Positions 33,107-42,944 of a stretch of DNA of 56,532 bases are shown one piece after another. The DNA lies in contig DGTD01000007.1 of assembly GCA_002396385.1 (NCBI GenBank), positions 1 through 56,532 on the forward strand, in the 5' to 3' direction. This DNA comes from Bacteroidales bacterium UBA4345. Lineage in GTDB: Bacteria > Bacteroidota > Bacteroidia > Bacteroidales > Paludibacteraceae. How positions within the stretch are numbered: position 1 is the stretch's first letter; every line of letters starts with the position of its first letter. The translations under genes and the position numbers were made by a program. The notes beneath the pieces were generated by a model. It made no database searches, had not been told where the DNA came from, and saw nothing but the letters and a program-made list of their open reading frames with translations.

Positions 33107-34465
33107 ATGAGATTACTGAAAACAATAATACTCTGTCTACTTATATTACCACTTGAAGCATTCGCCAAAAAAGACGGTCTCGCCCACTTGAGTGGAAAGA
33201 TAGAAGGCTACAAGTATGGCAGCAACGTAATAATAGTAGATCCACAAGGGAACCTACCAGACGACACGTTGAGCATGGCGGCAGATGGTAGTTTCAAGAC
33301 CGCGTTTGCAGTTCAATATCCGACAGAGCTGATTTTTACCATAGAACAGCCACAGGTACAATTCAAGTTCTATGCGACCAAGAACAGCAATGCCCAAATG
33401 GGCATAAGTTTGAGAGCCACACAAGGCGAGGAATATGTTGCTGACGTTACTTACACCGGCGACAATAAAGAAGTCTTCACCTTTATGCAGAGTCATGACT
33501 ACAACAACCTGATTGGAGAAAAATATGGCGACGACGAATTGAAGAAAATGACATTCGCATCCTTCCAACAAGGTTTACGCAACGACATAGACAAAATGCT
33601 GTCAGACCTAGCCCTTTTGAAAGACAAGATGTTCAAGTCAGCGAAAGCGGCAGAATGGGAAAAGAAATACACCTACGAGTTGATGCGTTATGCCGATGTT
33701 GAAACCACAGAAGACAAGGACTTTTCGACATGGTGGAAAAGTCAGGATTACAACAACGACATGAACATAGCAAGCAGTCATGTTGCCCGCGACTACAAAT
33801 TGATAAAGCAATCGGGCAAAAACGACTACGACATAGAGTTCATAAAAGAACTGCCACGCCATTTTTCGAACAAAGAGATCTACTTCGCCTGCGCAAACGA
33901 GCACATAGTTAAAGTGTTGGCAACAGCACCAGTAAACACAGATGAAATATACAACACCTACAAAAAACTGTATGCCGGTCATGAGAACGACATACCAGAC
34001 TTTGTAAAAAACAGCTACGAAGAGGCCAAACGCAACGTGGCAGGCAAGCTGGCCCCAGACTTTGAAATGGAAGACGAGTCAGGCAACAAAATCAAGCTGT
34101 CGCAACTACGCGGCAAACTTATCTACATAGACGTATGGGCCACATGGTGCGGACCGTGCAAACTAGAGATTCCAAAAATGGCAACACTCGCCGATCACTA
34201 CAAAGATGACCCTAATGTGCTTCTCGTTTCCATTTCCATTGACCAGGATGCAGAACGCTGGAAACAGGCCATAAAGAGCACTGAGACCAAAAGCAACTGG
34301 AAACAATACCACGTCATAGGAGCCCTTGAGTCGGAATTCTGTAAACATTACAGCATAGTTGGCATACCACGTTTCCTAATGATAGACCGTAACGGGAAAG
34401 TCGTATCTCTCGACGCACCTCGTCCGGGCGAAGCAACGGTCATAGAAATGATAGACCGTAATTAA
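33107..34465 (+). CDS. TlpA-family thiol-disulfide oxidoreductase with N-terminal beta domain
   Basis: A secreted or periplasmic redox protein of 452 residues. A TTG two codons upstream (33101) is in frame, but the ATG at 33107 starts the signal peptide (MRLLKTIILCLLILPLEAFA). Residues about 25-120 form a beta-rich domain of the DUF4369 kind (LSGKIEGYKYGSNVIIVDPQ). A helical middle follows. A thioredoxin-like AhpC/TSA domain from about 315 carries VWATWCGPCKLEIPKM with the CxxC pair Cys348/Cys351 and the cis-Pro loop VGIPRFLM. Bacteroidota carry many such proteins; targets are unknown. Monocistronic, with own promoter and terminator. Confidence 0.88.
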   Translation: MRLLKTIILCLLILPLEAFAKKDGLAHLSGKIEGYKYGSNVIIVDPQGNLPDDTLSMAADGSFKTAFAVQYPTELIFTIEQPQVQFKFYATKNSNAQMGISLRATQGEEYVADVTYTGDNKEVFTFMQSHDYNNLIGEKYGDDELKKMTFASFQQGLRNDIDKMLSDLALLKDKMFKSAKAAEWEKKYTYELMRYADVETTEDKDFSTWWKSQDYNNDMNIASSHVARDYKLIKQSGKNDYDIEFIKELPRHFSNKEIYFACANEHIVKVLATAPVNTDEIYNTYKKLYAGHENDIPDFVKNSYEEAKRNVAGKLAPDFEMEDESGNKIKLSQLRGKLIYIDVWATWCGPCKLEIPKMATLADHYKDDPNVLLVSISIDQDAERWKQAIKSTETKSNWKQYHVIGALESEFCKHYSIVGIPRFLMIDRNGKVVSLDAPRPGEATVIEMIDRN

Positions 34466-34517
34466 CCCAACAGCGAAGGGAGAGGTAACAACACAGGCAA
34501 CTAAATAATATCATACT

Positions 34518-34552
34518 AAAAATAGGGGGACTAATAAGTCCCCCTATTTTTA
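34518..34552. terminator. Terminator of the TlpA-like gene
   Basis: AATAGGGGGACT (34521-34532), loop AATA, AGTCCCCCTATT (34537-34548), flanked by A- and T-runs: a twelve-pair perfect stem. Confidence 0.9.
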
Positions 34553-34574
34553 GGAAACAAGACTTAAAAATGTG

Positions 34575-34582
34575 TAAATTTG
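34575..34582 (+). promoter_or_regulatory. -7 element upstream of proS
   Basis: TAAATTTG matches TAnnTTTG, 28 bases before the ATG at 34610. The -33 site would fall in the T-run of the preceding terminator. Confidence 0.5.
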
Positions 34583-34609
34583 CAGAAAAGAACAAGTATA
34601 CAATAAAAC

Positions 34610-36094
34610 ATGGCAAAAGAACTAACACCACGTGCCGAGAACTACTCGCAGTGGTATAACGACTTGGTAGTAAAGGCTGACCTTGCAGAGCAGTCAGCAG
34701 TAAGGGGCTGTATGGTCATTAAACCCTATGGCTACTCAATATGGGAAAAGATGCAACAGGAGTTGGACCGCCGATTCAAAGAGACCGGTCATGTAAACGC
34801 CTACTTCCCGTTGCTGATTCCGAAATCGTTCTTGAGCCGTGAAGCAAAACATGTGGAAGGCTTCGCAAAAGAATGTGCAGTAGTAACCCACTACCGCCTG
34901 AAAGTAAACGACGAAGGAAACGCCGTAGTAGTAGACCCAGAAGCGAAACTGGAAGAGGAACTAATTGTACGTCCGACTTCAGAGACTATAATTTGGAACA
35001 CCTATAAGAACTGGATCAAAAGTTGGAGAGACCTACCAATTCTTTGTAACCAGTGGGCCAACGTAATGCGCTGGGAAATGAGAACCCGTCCGTTCCTCCG
35101 CACCGCCGAATTCCTGTGGCAGGAAGGACACACCGCGCACGAAACCTACGAAGAGGCAGAGGCAGAAGCACAGCGTATGCTGAACGTTTATGCCGATTTT
35201 GCCGAAAACGTAATGGCAGTGCCAGTTGTAAAGGGTGTAAAGAGTGAAACCGAACGTTTTGCAGGTGCAGTAGACACCTATACCATTGAAGCGCTTATGC
35301 AGGATGGTAAAGCATTGCAGAGCGGAACTTCACACTTCTTGGGTCAGAATTTTGCAAAAGCATTCGGCGCCCAGTTCCAGAACCGCAACGGAGAACTCGA
35401 ATATGTTTGGGCAACCTCATGGGGTGTATCAACCCGCCTGATTGGCGCGCTCATCATGGCACATAGCGACGACAACGGTTTGGTATTGCCTCCTAACCTG
35501 GCTCCAATCCAGGTTGTTATCGTTCCTATCTTCAAGGGCGAAGAACAGTTGAAGCAGATTTCAGAAAAACTGGCTCCAGTAATTGCCGAGTTGAAGCAGT
35601 TGGGCATCAGCGTTAAATACGACGACGCTGACACGAAGAAGCCAGGATGGAAGTTCGCTGAATATGAATTGAAGGGTGTACCAGTCCGTTTGGCAATGGG
35701 CGCACGCGATATGGAGAACGGTACCATTGAAGTTGCACGCCGCGACACCCTCACCAAGGAGACAAAGAGCCTGGATGGCATTGCAACATACATTAAGGAC
35801 TTGTTGGCAGACATCCAGAAGAACATCTTCCAGAAGGCTGTTGACTACCGCAAGCAGAACATCAAAACTGTTGACACCTACGAAGAGTTCAAACAGGAAA
35901 TTGAAAAGGGCGGATTTATACTTGCACACTGGGACGGCACCGCAGAAACAGAAGCCAAGATTAAGGAAGAAACAAAGGCAACCATCCGCTGCATTCCTTT
36001 CGACAGCTATGTTGACGGAGACAAGGAACCAGGTAAGTGTATGGTAACCGGCAAACCTTCAAAATGCCGTGTTCTTTTCGCAAGAGCATACTAA
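34610..36094 (+). CDS. proS: Prolyl-tRNA synthetase (short, archaeal/eukaryal-type)
   Basis: Charges tRNA-Pro with proline. The 494-residue length and lack of an inserted editing domain place it in the ProS group shared with archaea and eukaryotes. Class II motifs are seen: motif 1 around [20 protein letters not shown], motif 2 [20 protein letters not shown], and motif 3 near [20 protein letters not shown]. The anticodon-binding domain follows ([16 protein letters not shown]), then the zinc-domain-like C-terminus ending in the conserved RVLFARAY. Codons here favour GGT, GTA and CGT more than neighbours, as expected for an abundant protein. Monocistronic. Confidence 0.95.
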   Translation: MAKELTPRAENYSQWYNDLVVKADLAEQSAVRGCMVIKPYGYSIWEKMQQELDRRFKETGHVNAYFPLLIPKSFLSREAKHVEGFAKECAVVTHYRLKVNDEGNAVVVDPEAKLEEELIVRPTSETIIWNTYKNWIKSWRDLPILCNQWANVMRWEMRTRPFLRTAEFLWQEGHTAHETYEEAEAEAQRMLNVYADFAENVMAVPVVKGVKSETERFAGAVDTYTIEALMQDGKALQSGTSHFLGQNFAKAFGAQFQNRNGELEYVWATSWGVSTRLIGALIMAHSDDNGLVLPPNLAPIQVVIVPIFKGEEQLKQISEKLAPVIAELKQLGISVKYDDADTKKPGWKFAEYELKGVPVRLAMGARDMENGTIEVARRDTLTKETKSLDGIATYIKDLLADIQKNIFQKAVDYRKQNIKTVDTYEEFKQEIEKGGFILAHWDGTAETEAKIKEETKATIRCIPFDSYVDGDKEPGKCMVTGKPSKCRVLFARAY

Positions 36095-36115
36095 TTGACC
36101 ACTACCCTATAACAG

Positions 36116-36146
36116 AAAAGCGAGGCACAAAGTGCTTCGCTTTTTT
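36116..36146 (+). terminator. Terminator of proS
   Basis: AAAGCGAGGCAC (36117-36128), loop AAA, GTGCTTCGCTTT (36132-36143) pair with one G-T, followed by TTT. Confidence 0.88.
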
Positions 36147-36259
36147 GATTGTTAGATCACCTCCTGCTTTTACTAACTAATTTATCTGAATACCAGTATT
36201 AATGTCATTACAGACCATTGATTTCTTCATGATTGCGAAAAGGAAGTTTACTGTAGATT

Positions 36260-36289
36260 TTGAAATATACTACGAATGTAATATCTTTA
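36260..36289 (+). promoter_or_regulatory. Promoter of the unknown secreted protein gene
   Basis: TTG (36260-36262), a 19-base spacer and TATCTTTA (36282-36289), seven of eight matches in the -7 box. The ATG is 22 bases downstream. Confidence 0.6.
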
Positions 36290-36311
36290 CCTTAAACATC
36301 TGTAAATAAAT

Positions 36312-37778
36312 ATGCTTAATCGTCTTTTTAAAATCGTATCCGTTAAGTTTAACTTGCTACTTATTACCATCATCTCAATCTTCTCATTTACTGCAAATGC
36401 AGCTTCCCACGATGCTTTCAGTCATTTGGAAATGAAAACGGCTGATGACAGCGTCTTTTTGATGGATTGCTACAACCGTTTAAGAAACGATAAACAGATA
36501 GCCTCGCCTACAGTGCAAGAGCACAAAACAGAAGTGTTAATTATTGTTAATGCCATCATCGACAATAAGAAGAGAAAAGACAGTGTTGATTTGATGAATT
36601 TACTTTTGCCCGACTGCAAACTATTTATAGGCAGTAGAATGGAAGAAATAGAGGATAACAACACTAATGGAACTAACCAGAAAGGCCATAACGAAGATGA
36701 AGACAATGATGTAACAGAAGAACCAACAGATTACAAGATAGTATTAACTTATGTTACCGTTAAAGGCGACACCGTTGAAAAAGAACTTGGCAAACACCTT
36801 GATTTTGCAACAAAAATGGCAAAGCAGATTGAAAGTCTCAATGATAAATTTGGCGAGCAGGATTCATCGGACAACAAATTCCGCTATGGCGACATGGTGC
36901 TTACCGTCTTCAATATGGTGTTGTCAGACGACACAAAAGAAATGGACCGTTTCATGAACGAAACAAAACAAAACTTCATCCACAAAGAGCTTGCCCAATA
37001 CAGTCCAAAAGGGCTAACCAACAATGAGCCAGCCATTGTTGCATTGAATACTAAAACCGACAGCATTTCTTTCGCAAAAGGTTATTTCGCAGGCAAAAGC
37101 ACAGCCGACACACTTACCTTTAAAGACAATTACGATTTTCTGGAAGGAACGTCAATGGGCTATAAGGCTAGTAAAATTAATATTGGGAAGATAGGATGGA
37201 TTCAAATAATGGGCATACTAGAATCAAGACCTTTAGCCTCGCAGGAACTCTTTATGCTAGGCTTTGCTGTTGGTGGTGAAGGTGAGAAAAATGGATATGA
37301 ACCAACCTACATTCCTGGAGCCTATTTTGGCTACGCAGGTGTACGCACCCAATGGTCAGAAACGGATATGAAGGCCTTCCTAAAAAAGAATGATTTAGAG
37401 CCAAGCTCCTTATTCGGTACTTGGACTGCCTATAAGGTAGAAATGGACGACAATGGGACAAACAAAATTAGCGAGAAAGACAGGAAGCAATCAACAAAGA
37501 AAATTCTAAAATACAAAATTCAGTTTATTGATGACCTTCATTTCAAATTCAATAAAGTTGATACCAAACGACAAGGCACATACTATATCAAAAAGAAAAA
37601 GCTAACTTTCTTTGCAGACTCAGACTGCATTTCCTTTAATGAAAATAAAACAGTAGCACAGATTATATCAGAGAAAAGTGAATTCACTATACTGTCGAGG
37701 ACCGAAAATGAAATGGTTTTATGTGCTAACGACAATTATTATAACTATACTGTAAAGATTTATTTCCGTAAGCAATAA
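36312..37778 (+). CDS. Secreted protein of unknown function
   Basis: I do not recognise the family. The 488-residue product has a signal peptide (LLLITIISIFSFTANA, cleaved near residue 31) and a helical region with an acidic Asn/Glu-rich linker near 115-135 (NNTNGTNQKGHNEDEDNDVT). A middle domain contains ISFAKGYFAGKSTADTLTF. A C-terminal segment from about 375 (SSLFGTWTAYKVEMDDNG to the end) has the WxxxY-beta-strand rhythm of small lipocalin-like barrels. By eye its codons use more T-ending triplets (AAT, ATT, TTT) than its neighbours, so recent acquisition is possible. Alone between a plus-strand terminator and the convergent pseudouridine synthase gene. Confidence 0.7.
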   Translation: MLNRLFKIVSVKFNLLLITIISIFSFTANAASHDAFSHLEMKTADDSVFLMDCYNRLRNDKQIASPTVQEHKTEVLIIVNAIIDNKKRKDSVDLMNLLLPDCKLFIGSRMEEIEDNNTNGTNQKGHNEDEDNDVTEEPTDYKIVLTYVTVKGDTVEKELGKHLDFATKMAKQIESLNDKFGEQDSSDNKFRYGDMVLTVFNMVLSDDTKEMDRFMNETKQNFIHKELAQYSPKGLTNNEPAIVALNTKTDSISFAKGYFAGKSTADTLTFKDNYDFLEGTSMGYKASKINIGKIGWIQIMGILESRPLASQELFMLGFAVGGEGEKNGYEPTYIPGAYFGYAGVRTQWSETDMKAFLKKNDLEPSSLFGTWTAYKVEMDDNGTNKISEKDRKQSTKKILKYKIQFIDDLHFKFNKVDTKRQGTYYIKKKKLTFFADSDCISFNENKTVAQIISEKSEFTILSRTENEMVLCANDNYYNYTVKIYFRKQ

Positions 37779-37833
37779 AATGAAATACTTCAAATTGAAG
37801 AACGCGTGGCCTTTCAGTAAATACGAATAAGAA

Positions 37834-37845
37834 AGTGTCGACACT
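37834..37845. repeat. Perfect 12-base palindrome between convergent genes
   Basis: AGTGTCGACACT stands alone between the ends of two convergent genes. It has no loop and no T-run, so it is not a typical terminator. Function unknown. Confidence 0.4.
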
Positions 37846-37869
37846 GAGCACAGTTTACAATCAGCCACT

Positions 37870-39540
37870 CTAGAAGTCAGCCTCCTTACAAAAAACGACC
37901 GTTTTCTGAGTAAACGGATGCACAAAAACAAGTTCCGCAGCATGAAGGAAAAGACGAGAAGCAGGCTTGCCATATAAATCGTCACCCACAATAGGCGTAT
38001 TCAGGCCAGAAGAATGAGCAGCGTGGACACGCAGCTGGTGGGTACGGCCAGTTTGAGGAAAGAAAGAAACACGTGTATACCCCTCTTCATAACCAACAAT
38101 CTCATAGAAAGTCACAGCCTCTTTACCATAGTCGTAACTCACCATTTGCCGCGGGCGGTCGGTAACATCGGGGCACAAAGGCAGCGAAACACGTCCCACA
38201 GGATGCGGTTGGCCATTAAACTCGTAAATCAGGGGCTGAACCGGGTATGGTATGCGTCCACTCAATAGAGCCGTATACCGTTTGTGAACTTGTCGAGTTT
38301 CGAACAAACACTGTAATTTCTTAAAGGCATCGAGCGACTTGGCAATGACGAGCAATCCAGAAGTATCCATATCCAGGCGGTGAACAACCATCAGGTTCAA
38401 CGACGTCAAGTCGTCACGCTGTTTAAGCAGATGTTCAACCAAAGAACTGGCATCGATTTTTCCTGGGACAGAGAGCATACCAGCCGGCTTGTCGACAACG
38501 ATGTACCAATCGTCTTCATATACGACCTCCACCCTACTTTGGGCGACAGCACGGGCAAGGACCGGACTATCGTCGACAGAAAGCCCTTGCAGCATAAAGC
38601 GGAGAATAGGCTCACACTTGCTTTTACAGGCCGGATAGTATTCGCCATGCCGACGGACCTCTTGTTTTGGAGAATTTCCCCACCAAAATTCGGCCATACA
38701 GATTGGCGTATAGCCGTTCACATAAGCATATTGCAACAACTTGGGAGCGCAACACTCACCCGCACCCGAAGGAGGAAGAGGCTGCGTAGACGACTCGAAA
38801 ATTTGGAGCAAATCGGCTTTCTCCCCTCTAGCATTGAGGAAAACAAACTTTTTAAAAAGCCAGTTCTGCAACAGGAAAGACATCACCTCACGCTGTTTTT
38901 TGAGTTGGTTGATTTGGTCATCAAAAAAAGCGACCGCCAACTTAGCCTCGTGAATTTTCTCATTCCATTTCGCCTTCAATCTTTTAAGTTCAGCCTTCTG
39001 AAACTGGCTTTGACGAATAAGTTCAGCTTCTTGCTCGGCAGAAAGAACACTTTCTTTGCGTAACGCATCACGCTGTCGCTTATCGGCCGACGTCTGCAAT
39101 TTAAAAGCCCCAATTTCAGCCTCGGCGCAAGAAACCAAATCAGCAAGCCGCCCAAATGCCAAACGCCTTTCATCAGCATTCTCAATATCGGCAATACGTT
39201 CATTGACCACCGAAATATCGGCCTCGTGTTTTTTGAAATAGCCATCAGGCTGCAAATAGTCGAAAACAGGCGGTACAAAGAAATCGTGAGTAGCCGAGCC
39301 AGCAATCTGACCGGAAAAGGCAGCAAGGAATCCGAGAGTACCATTTGGCGCCTTAACAACCAGCACACCAAACATCTTCCCCATCTGTAATTCTTCCTTC
39401 CATTGTCTCTGCAACGCCACATAGGCCTGCACCTTATTAGCTGCCACCACACACAACCGATGCGGAGAATAGGCGAACGGGAACGTAAAGCGTAACGGCA
39501 AATGAGCCTTAACAGACGGTTCGAAGGGATGAAACGGCAT
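37870..39540 (-). CDS. RluA-family pseudouridine synthase with long N-terminal extension
   Basis: Converts specific uridines in rRNA or tRNA to pseudouridine. The 556-residue protein is much longer than RluA itself. About 330 N-terminal residues contain a lysine/glutamate-rich coiled coil (about 150-225). The catalytic domain follows: VVHRLDMDTSGLLVIAKSLD with catalytic Asp390, then RYTALLSGRIPYPVQP, GRTHQLRVHAAHSSGLN and the GDDLYG end motif. This long form is common in Bacteroidota. Which RNA position it modifies cannot be told. Its own consensus promoter lies at 39557-39588. Confidence 0.9.
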   Translation of the reverse strand: MPFHPFEPSVKAHLPLRFTFPFAYSPHRLCVVAANKVQAYVALQRQWKEELQMGKMFGVLVVKAPNGTLGFLAAFSGQIAGSATHDFFVPPVFDYLQPDGYFKKHEADISVVNERIADIENADERRLAFGRLADLVSCAEAEIGAFKLQTSADKRQRDALRKESVLSAEQEAELIRQSQFQKAELKRLKAKWNEKIHEAKLAVAFFDDQINQLKKQREVMSFLLQNWLFKKFVFLNARGEKADLLQIFESSTQPLPPSGAGECCAPKLLQYAYVNGYTPICMAEFWWGNSPKQEVRRHGEYYPACKSKCEPILRFMLQGLSVDDSPVLARAVAQSRVEVVYEDDWYIVVDKPAGMLSVPGKIDASSLVEHLLKQRDDLTSLNLMVVHRLDMDTSGLLVIAKSLDAFKKLQCLFETRQVHKRYTALLSGRIPYPVQPLIYEFNGQPHPVGRVSLPLCPDVTDRPRQMVSYDYGKEAVTFYEIVGYEEGYTRVSFFPQTGRTHQLRVHAAHSSGLNTPIVGDDLYGKPASRLFLHAAELVFVHPFTQKTVVFCKEADF

Positions 39541-39556
39541 ATTTATGAATTTTCTA

Positions 39557-39588
39557 CAAAGTTAAACAATAACTGCCAGAGAAAGACA
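39557..39588 (-). promoter_or_regulatory. Promoter of the pseudouridine synthase gene
   Basis: Minus strand: TTG (39588-39586), a 21-base spacer, TAACTTTG (39564-39557). The start codon is only 17 bases past the -7 box, implying a very short leader. Confidence 0.7.
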
Positions 39589-39773
39589 AATGTTACAGTA
39601 ACAGAATTACAACAAAAGCAAATCCAGGCTCTCAGACACCGATAATAACTTATATACGGATTATTACAACCAATTGAAGAAAAAAGACAAATGGCAGAAA
39701 TCAGTTAAATTGTAAATTGCGCAACGAAAAAAAGAAAGTTCGAACTCGTAATGACCAATTATAATTCAGATAT

Positions 39774-42233
39774 ATGAAAAGCACTAACTACAAAAACATT
39801 CTGGCATTGGCGCTAACGTCACTTCTGACGACCAGTACCAGTGCACAAGACCTATCGAGCTACTTTGCAGGAGTTACACCGACCAAAGGTTACAAAAGCC
39901 AATCGAACCACAATCCGCTGTTCACACAACGTTTTGGAGCCGATCCGTGCGCAATGGTCTACGACGACGAAGTCTACATCTATATGACCAACGATGTGCT
40001 TGAATACAATGGTAATTCGCTTATAGAGAACACCTACAGTAAAATTAACACCATAAACTGTGTATCGTCGAAAGATATGGTCAACTGGACCGACCACGGT
40101 ACAATGAAGGTAGCAGGCAAAGGAAACCCAGCCCAATGGGCATCGTGTTCATGGGCACCAACAGCCTGCCATGCGAAAATAGACGGTCAGGAGAAATTCT
40201 TCCTATATTTCGCCAACAACGGCAGCGGGATAGGCGTTGTAACAAGTAACTGTCCGTGGGGTCCGTGGACCGACCCGGTTGGCAGAGAGCTAGTATCGAG
40301 AAACACCCCAACCTGCAACACAGTGACTTGGTTGTTTGACCCAGCCGTTTTTGTAGACGACGATGGCACAGGCTACCTTTATTTCGGAGGTGGAGTTCCA
40401 AACGGGAAGAACGCAGACCCAGGCACAGCCCGAGTTGCGAAACTGGGGAAAAACTTTACAAGCATAGACGGGACACCAGCGCAAATAAATCCACCATATC
40501 TGTTTGAAGATGCAGGAATCAACAAGATAGGAGGCAAATACATCTATAGCTATTGTTCAAACTGGAATTGTCCTGGCAATCCGATGAGCAACGCCGAAAT
40601 CTGTTACATGACATCGGACAAGCCGATGGGAACATTCAAATATACAGGAGTGGCCTATGCGAACCAAGGTTCCTTCTTATCGGGCCAGAATGGAGGGAAC
40701 AACCATCACTCAATGTTCAAATTCAAAGGCAAATGGTATATGACCTACCATGCACGCCTGTTGCAGAATGCAATGAACATCTGTCCTGGAAAGAATCTGA
40801 ACTATCGTTCAACGCACGTCGACTACGTCAATGTAAACGAACAGAACGCCACAATCTCAAAATCGAAAGGCTCGGAAAAAGGAGTCGAACAAGTTGGCTC
40901 GCTAAATCCATACGAGCAAACCGAAGCAGAAACAATGGCGTGGATGGGCGGAATAGACACCAAATACGGAGGTTCGAACATGTTGGTAACCAGCATCGAC
41001 AAAGGCGACTGGATAGGTTTGGCCGGAGTTGACTTTGCAGAAGGAGCCAGCGTCTTCAGCGCACGCGTATCGGCGAAAGGTAAACAAGCCATAAAAATAT
41101 GCATAGACAAAGTCGATGGCCAATGTATAGGCTACCTTGAAGTTCCCAACACCGGGGGGAAACTGCAAGACGTAACCGCAAAGCTAAACACATCGGTAGT
41201 AGGCAAACATGACCTATTCTTCGTATTCTCGGGAGATTTTGAATTCGACCATTGGCAGTTCAAAACAGCAGACATTACACTTAAGGCATCAGACACCGAA
41301 ATAGAAGACCACAGCACACTCGTCCTCACAGCCGAAACAAAAGAAAACGGAATGCAGAAAGCCGATTTCTACCTTGACGACAGATTAATTGGCAGCACGA
41401 CAGACGAGCCATACGAAATGGAAGTAAACGACCTTGAGCCAGGCGATTACACCTTCAAGGCAGTTATGACCAACTCAAAAGGAGAAAAGTTCGAGACCAA
41501 TGGTGTAAGCGTTCACGTTCGAATAGCCCAAGGTCCGTTTGAAGGAATTGTCCAGAAACTACCAGGAACGATTGAAGTGGAACGCTTCGATGTAGGTGGC
41601 GACGGATTTGCATTCTACGACAGCGACAATGCGAACAACGGCGGAGAAATGCGAGACGAACAAGTAGACATAAAAGCTTTCAACGGCGGATACAAACTCG
41701 GATGGACCGTAAAAGGAGAATGGTTGGAATATACCATCGACATCGAGAAAGCTGGTATTTACGAATGGTCGGCCCTAGTGTCGACCGACAACGATAACGC
41801 AAGTTTCCACCTTGAGCTTGACGATGAGCCAATAACCGATGTGACCAAAGCGACCAACACAGGCGACTGGGACGACATGAAAGAAGTGAGCGGACTTACC
41901 ACCGAGTTGAAGTCAGGCAAACACATATTGAAGCTTGTAGTTGATGAAAGCTACTTCGATATAGACTGGATAAAATTCGAGCCAAAAGATGCCACCAACA
42001 CCATGAGCATCGTTTCAGAAAAAATAAAAGTAGTTCCAAATCCAGCATCAGACTATTTGAAAGTAACAGGAATCGACAATGTCATTAAGTTGGAACTGAC
42101 TAACAGTGAAGGCAGAGCCATCCTCACATCAAACGACAAAGATATACGCCTTAACAGCGTCACCCCAGGACTCTACATTTTGAAAATAAAGACCGAGAAT
42201 GGAGTATATGCAGAGAAAGTCATTATAAAATAA
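39774..42233 (+). CDS. GH43-type glycoside hydrolase with two carbohydrate-binding modules and T9SS tail
   Basis: A secreted plant-polysaccharide-type hydrolase of 819 residues. A signal peptide (ending STSAQ) is followed by a five-bladed propeller GH43 domain (about 45-370: RFGADPCAMVYDDEVYIYMT, the acid-bearing LFDPAVFVDDDGTGYLYFGG). A CBM6-like module is at about 385-500 (YEQTEAETMAWMGGIDTKYG, FEFDHWQF). An Ig-like module follows at about 505-590, then a second carbohydrate-binding module at about 600-735 (EVERFDVGGDGFAFYDSDNA, YFDIDWIKFE). A T9SS type A sorting domain (VVPNPASDYLKVTG to VYAEKVIIK) ends the protein. GH43-CBM6 enzymes often act on arabinoxylan as arabinofuranosidases or xylosidases; the exact linkage is inference. 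Monocistronic with a strong terminator. Confidence 0.87.
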   Translation: MKSTNYKNILALALTSLLTTSTSAQDLSSYFAGVTPTKGYKSQSNHNPLFTQRFGADPCAMVYDDEVYIYMTNDVLEYNGNSLIENTYSKINTINCVSSKDMVNWTDHGTMKVAGKGNPAQWASCSWAPTACHAKIDGQEKFFLYFANNGSGIGVVTSNCPWGPWTDPVGRELVSRNTPTCNTVTWLFDPAVFVDDDGTGYLYFGGGVPNGKNADPGTARVAKLGKNFTSIDGTPAQINPPYLFEDAGINKIGGKYIYSYCSNWNCPGNPMSNAEICYMTSDKPMGTFKYTGVAYANQGSFLSGQNGGNNHHSMFKFKGKWYMTYHARLLQNAMNICPGKNLNYRSTHVDYVNVNEQNATISKSKGSEKGVEQVGSLNPYEQTEAETMAWMGGIDTKYGGSNMLVTSIDKGDWIGLAGVDFAEGASVFSARVSAKGKQAIKICIDKVDGQCIGYLEVPNTGGKLQDVTAKLNTSVVGKHDLFFVFSGDFEFDHWQFKTADITLKASDTEIEDHSTLVLTAETKENGMQKADFYLDDRLIGSTTDEPYEMEVNDLEPGDYTFKAVMTNSKGEKFETNGVSVHVRIAQGPFEGIVQKLPGTIEVERFDVGGDGFAFYDSDNANNGGEMRDEQVDIKAFNGGYKLGWTVKGEWLEYTIDIEKAGIYEWSALVSTDNDNASFHLELDDEPITDVTKATNTGDWDDMKEVSGLTTELKSGKHILKLVVDESYFDIDWIKFEPKDATNTMSIVSEKIKVVPNPASDYLKVTGIDNVIKLELTNSEGRAILTSNDKDIRLNSVTPGLYILKIKTENGVYAEKVIIK

Positions 42234-42253
42234 ACACTAATTACAATTGTTCG

Positions 42254-42294
42254 CCCCCGTCAAGTATGTCAACACATGCCTGGCGGGGGTTTTT
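42254..42294 (+). terminator. Terminator of the GH43 gene
   Basis: CCCCCGTCAAGTATGT (42254-42269), loop CAAC, ACATGCCTGGCGGGGG (42274-42289) form a long stem with two G-T pairs and one mismatch, followed by TTTTT. Confidence 0.9.
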
Positions 42295-42419
42295 AATACG
42301 AAGAAATAGCCTTTCAGAAAAAGGGAATGTTTTTGCAGGAAAGAAGGAAGTTTCCCAATGGCAGGCTTCATTTTAAGTCAAAAAGGAGAAAGAGAAGCAC
42401 AACATTACATTTTTTTTCA

Positions 42420-42427
42420 TACATTTG
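42420..42427 (+). promoter_or_regulatory. -7 element upstream of the YhcH-like gene
   Basis: TACATTTG matches TAnnTTTG, 22 bases before the ATG at 42450. No clear -33 TTG. Confidence 0.4.
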
Positions 42428-42449
42428 ATAAAATAACAAAGAATTGGAT

Positions 42450-42896
42450 ATGATAATAGACAAAGTAGAAAATTTCGGAAGATACGTAAACCTGCATCCC
42501 GACTTTGGAAAAATTGCCAGCATACTTACTAGCGAAGACCTTGCCGGCAAACCAGCAGGACGCATAACATACGAGAAAGAGAACTTCTACATAAACATTG
42601 ACGAGACCGAACTTCGTCCGGCAAGCGAAGCATATCCGGAAGTTCACGACGAATATATCGACATCCAGCTTCCGCTAACCCAACCAGAGCAAATGGGATG
42701 GATGCCCCGCAGCGAATGCAAAGATTTACGGGAAGTGCGAGAAGGGAAAGACATATCCTTCTACAACGAGTTGCCAGAAACCATATTCAAGGTAAAGCCG
42801 GGCCAATTCGTCATTTTCTTCCCCGAAGACGCACATTCGCCGATTATAGGGAAAGGTCGGACGAAAAAAGCCATCGTGAAAGTGCGTATAAAATAA
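42450..42896 (+). CDS. YhcH/YjgK/YiaL family protein (sugar anomerase-like)
   Basis: A 148-residue cupin-like protein. A TTG two codons upstream (42444) is in frame, but the ATG at 42450 begins the family-typical MIIDKVENFGRY. Family landmarks are EVHDEYIDIQLPL with conserved His/Glu for metal binding, and KPGQFVIFFPEDAHSPII ending in KAIVKVRIK. Members bind a metal and are linked to sugar catabolism; E. coli YhcH acts on N-acetylneuraminate anomers. The sugar here is unknown. It is followed 48 bases later by glgB, with no terminator between, so a two-gene operon is likely. Confidence 0.9.
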   Translation: MIIDKVENFGRYVNLHPDFGKIASILTSEDLAGKPAGRITYEKENFYINIDETELRPASEAYPEVHDEYIDIQLPLTQPEQMGWMPRSECKDLREVREGKDISFYNELPETIFKVKPGQFVIFFPEDAHSPIIGKGRTKKAIVKVRIK

Positions 42897-42944
42897 GTTG
42901 CAGAAATAGAACACAATAAACGACAATAAAAAAATAAAATAAAT

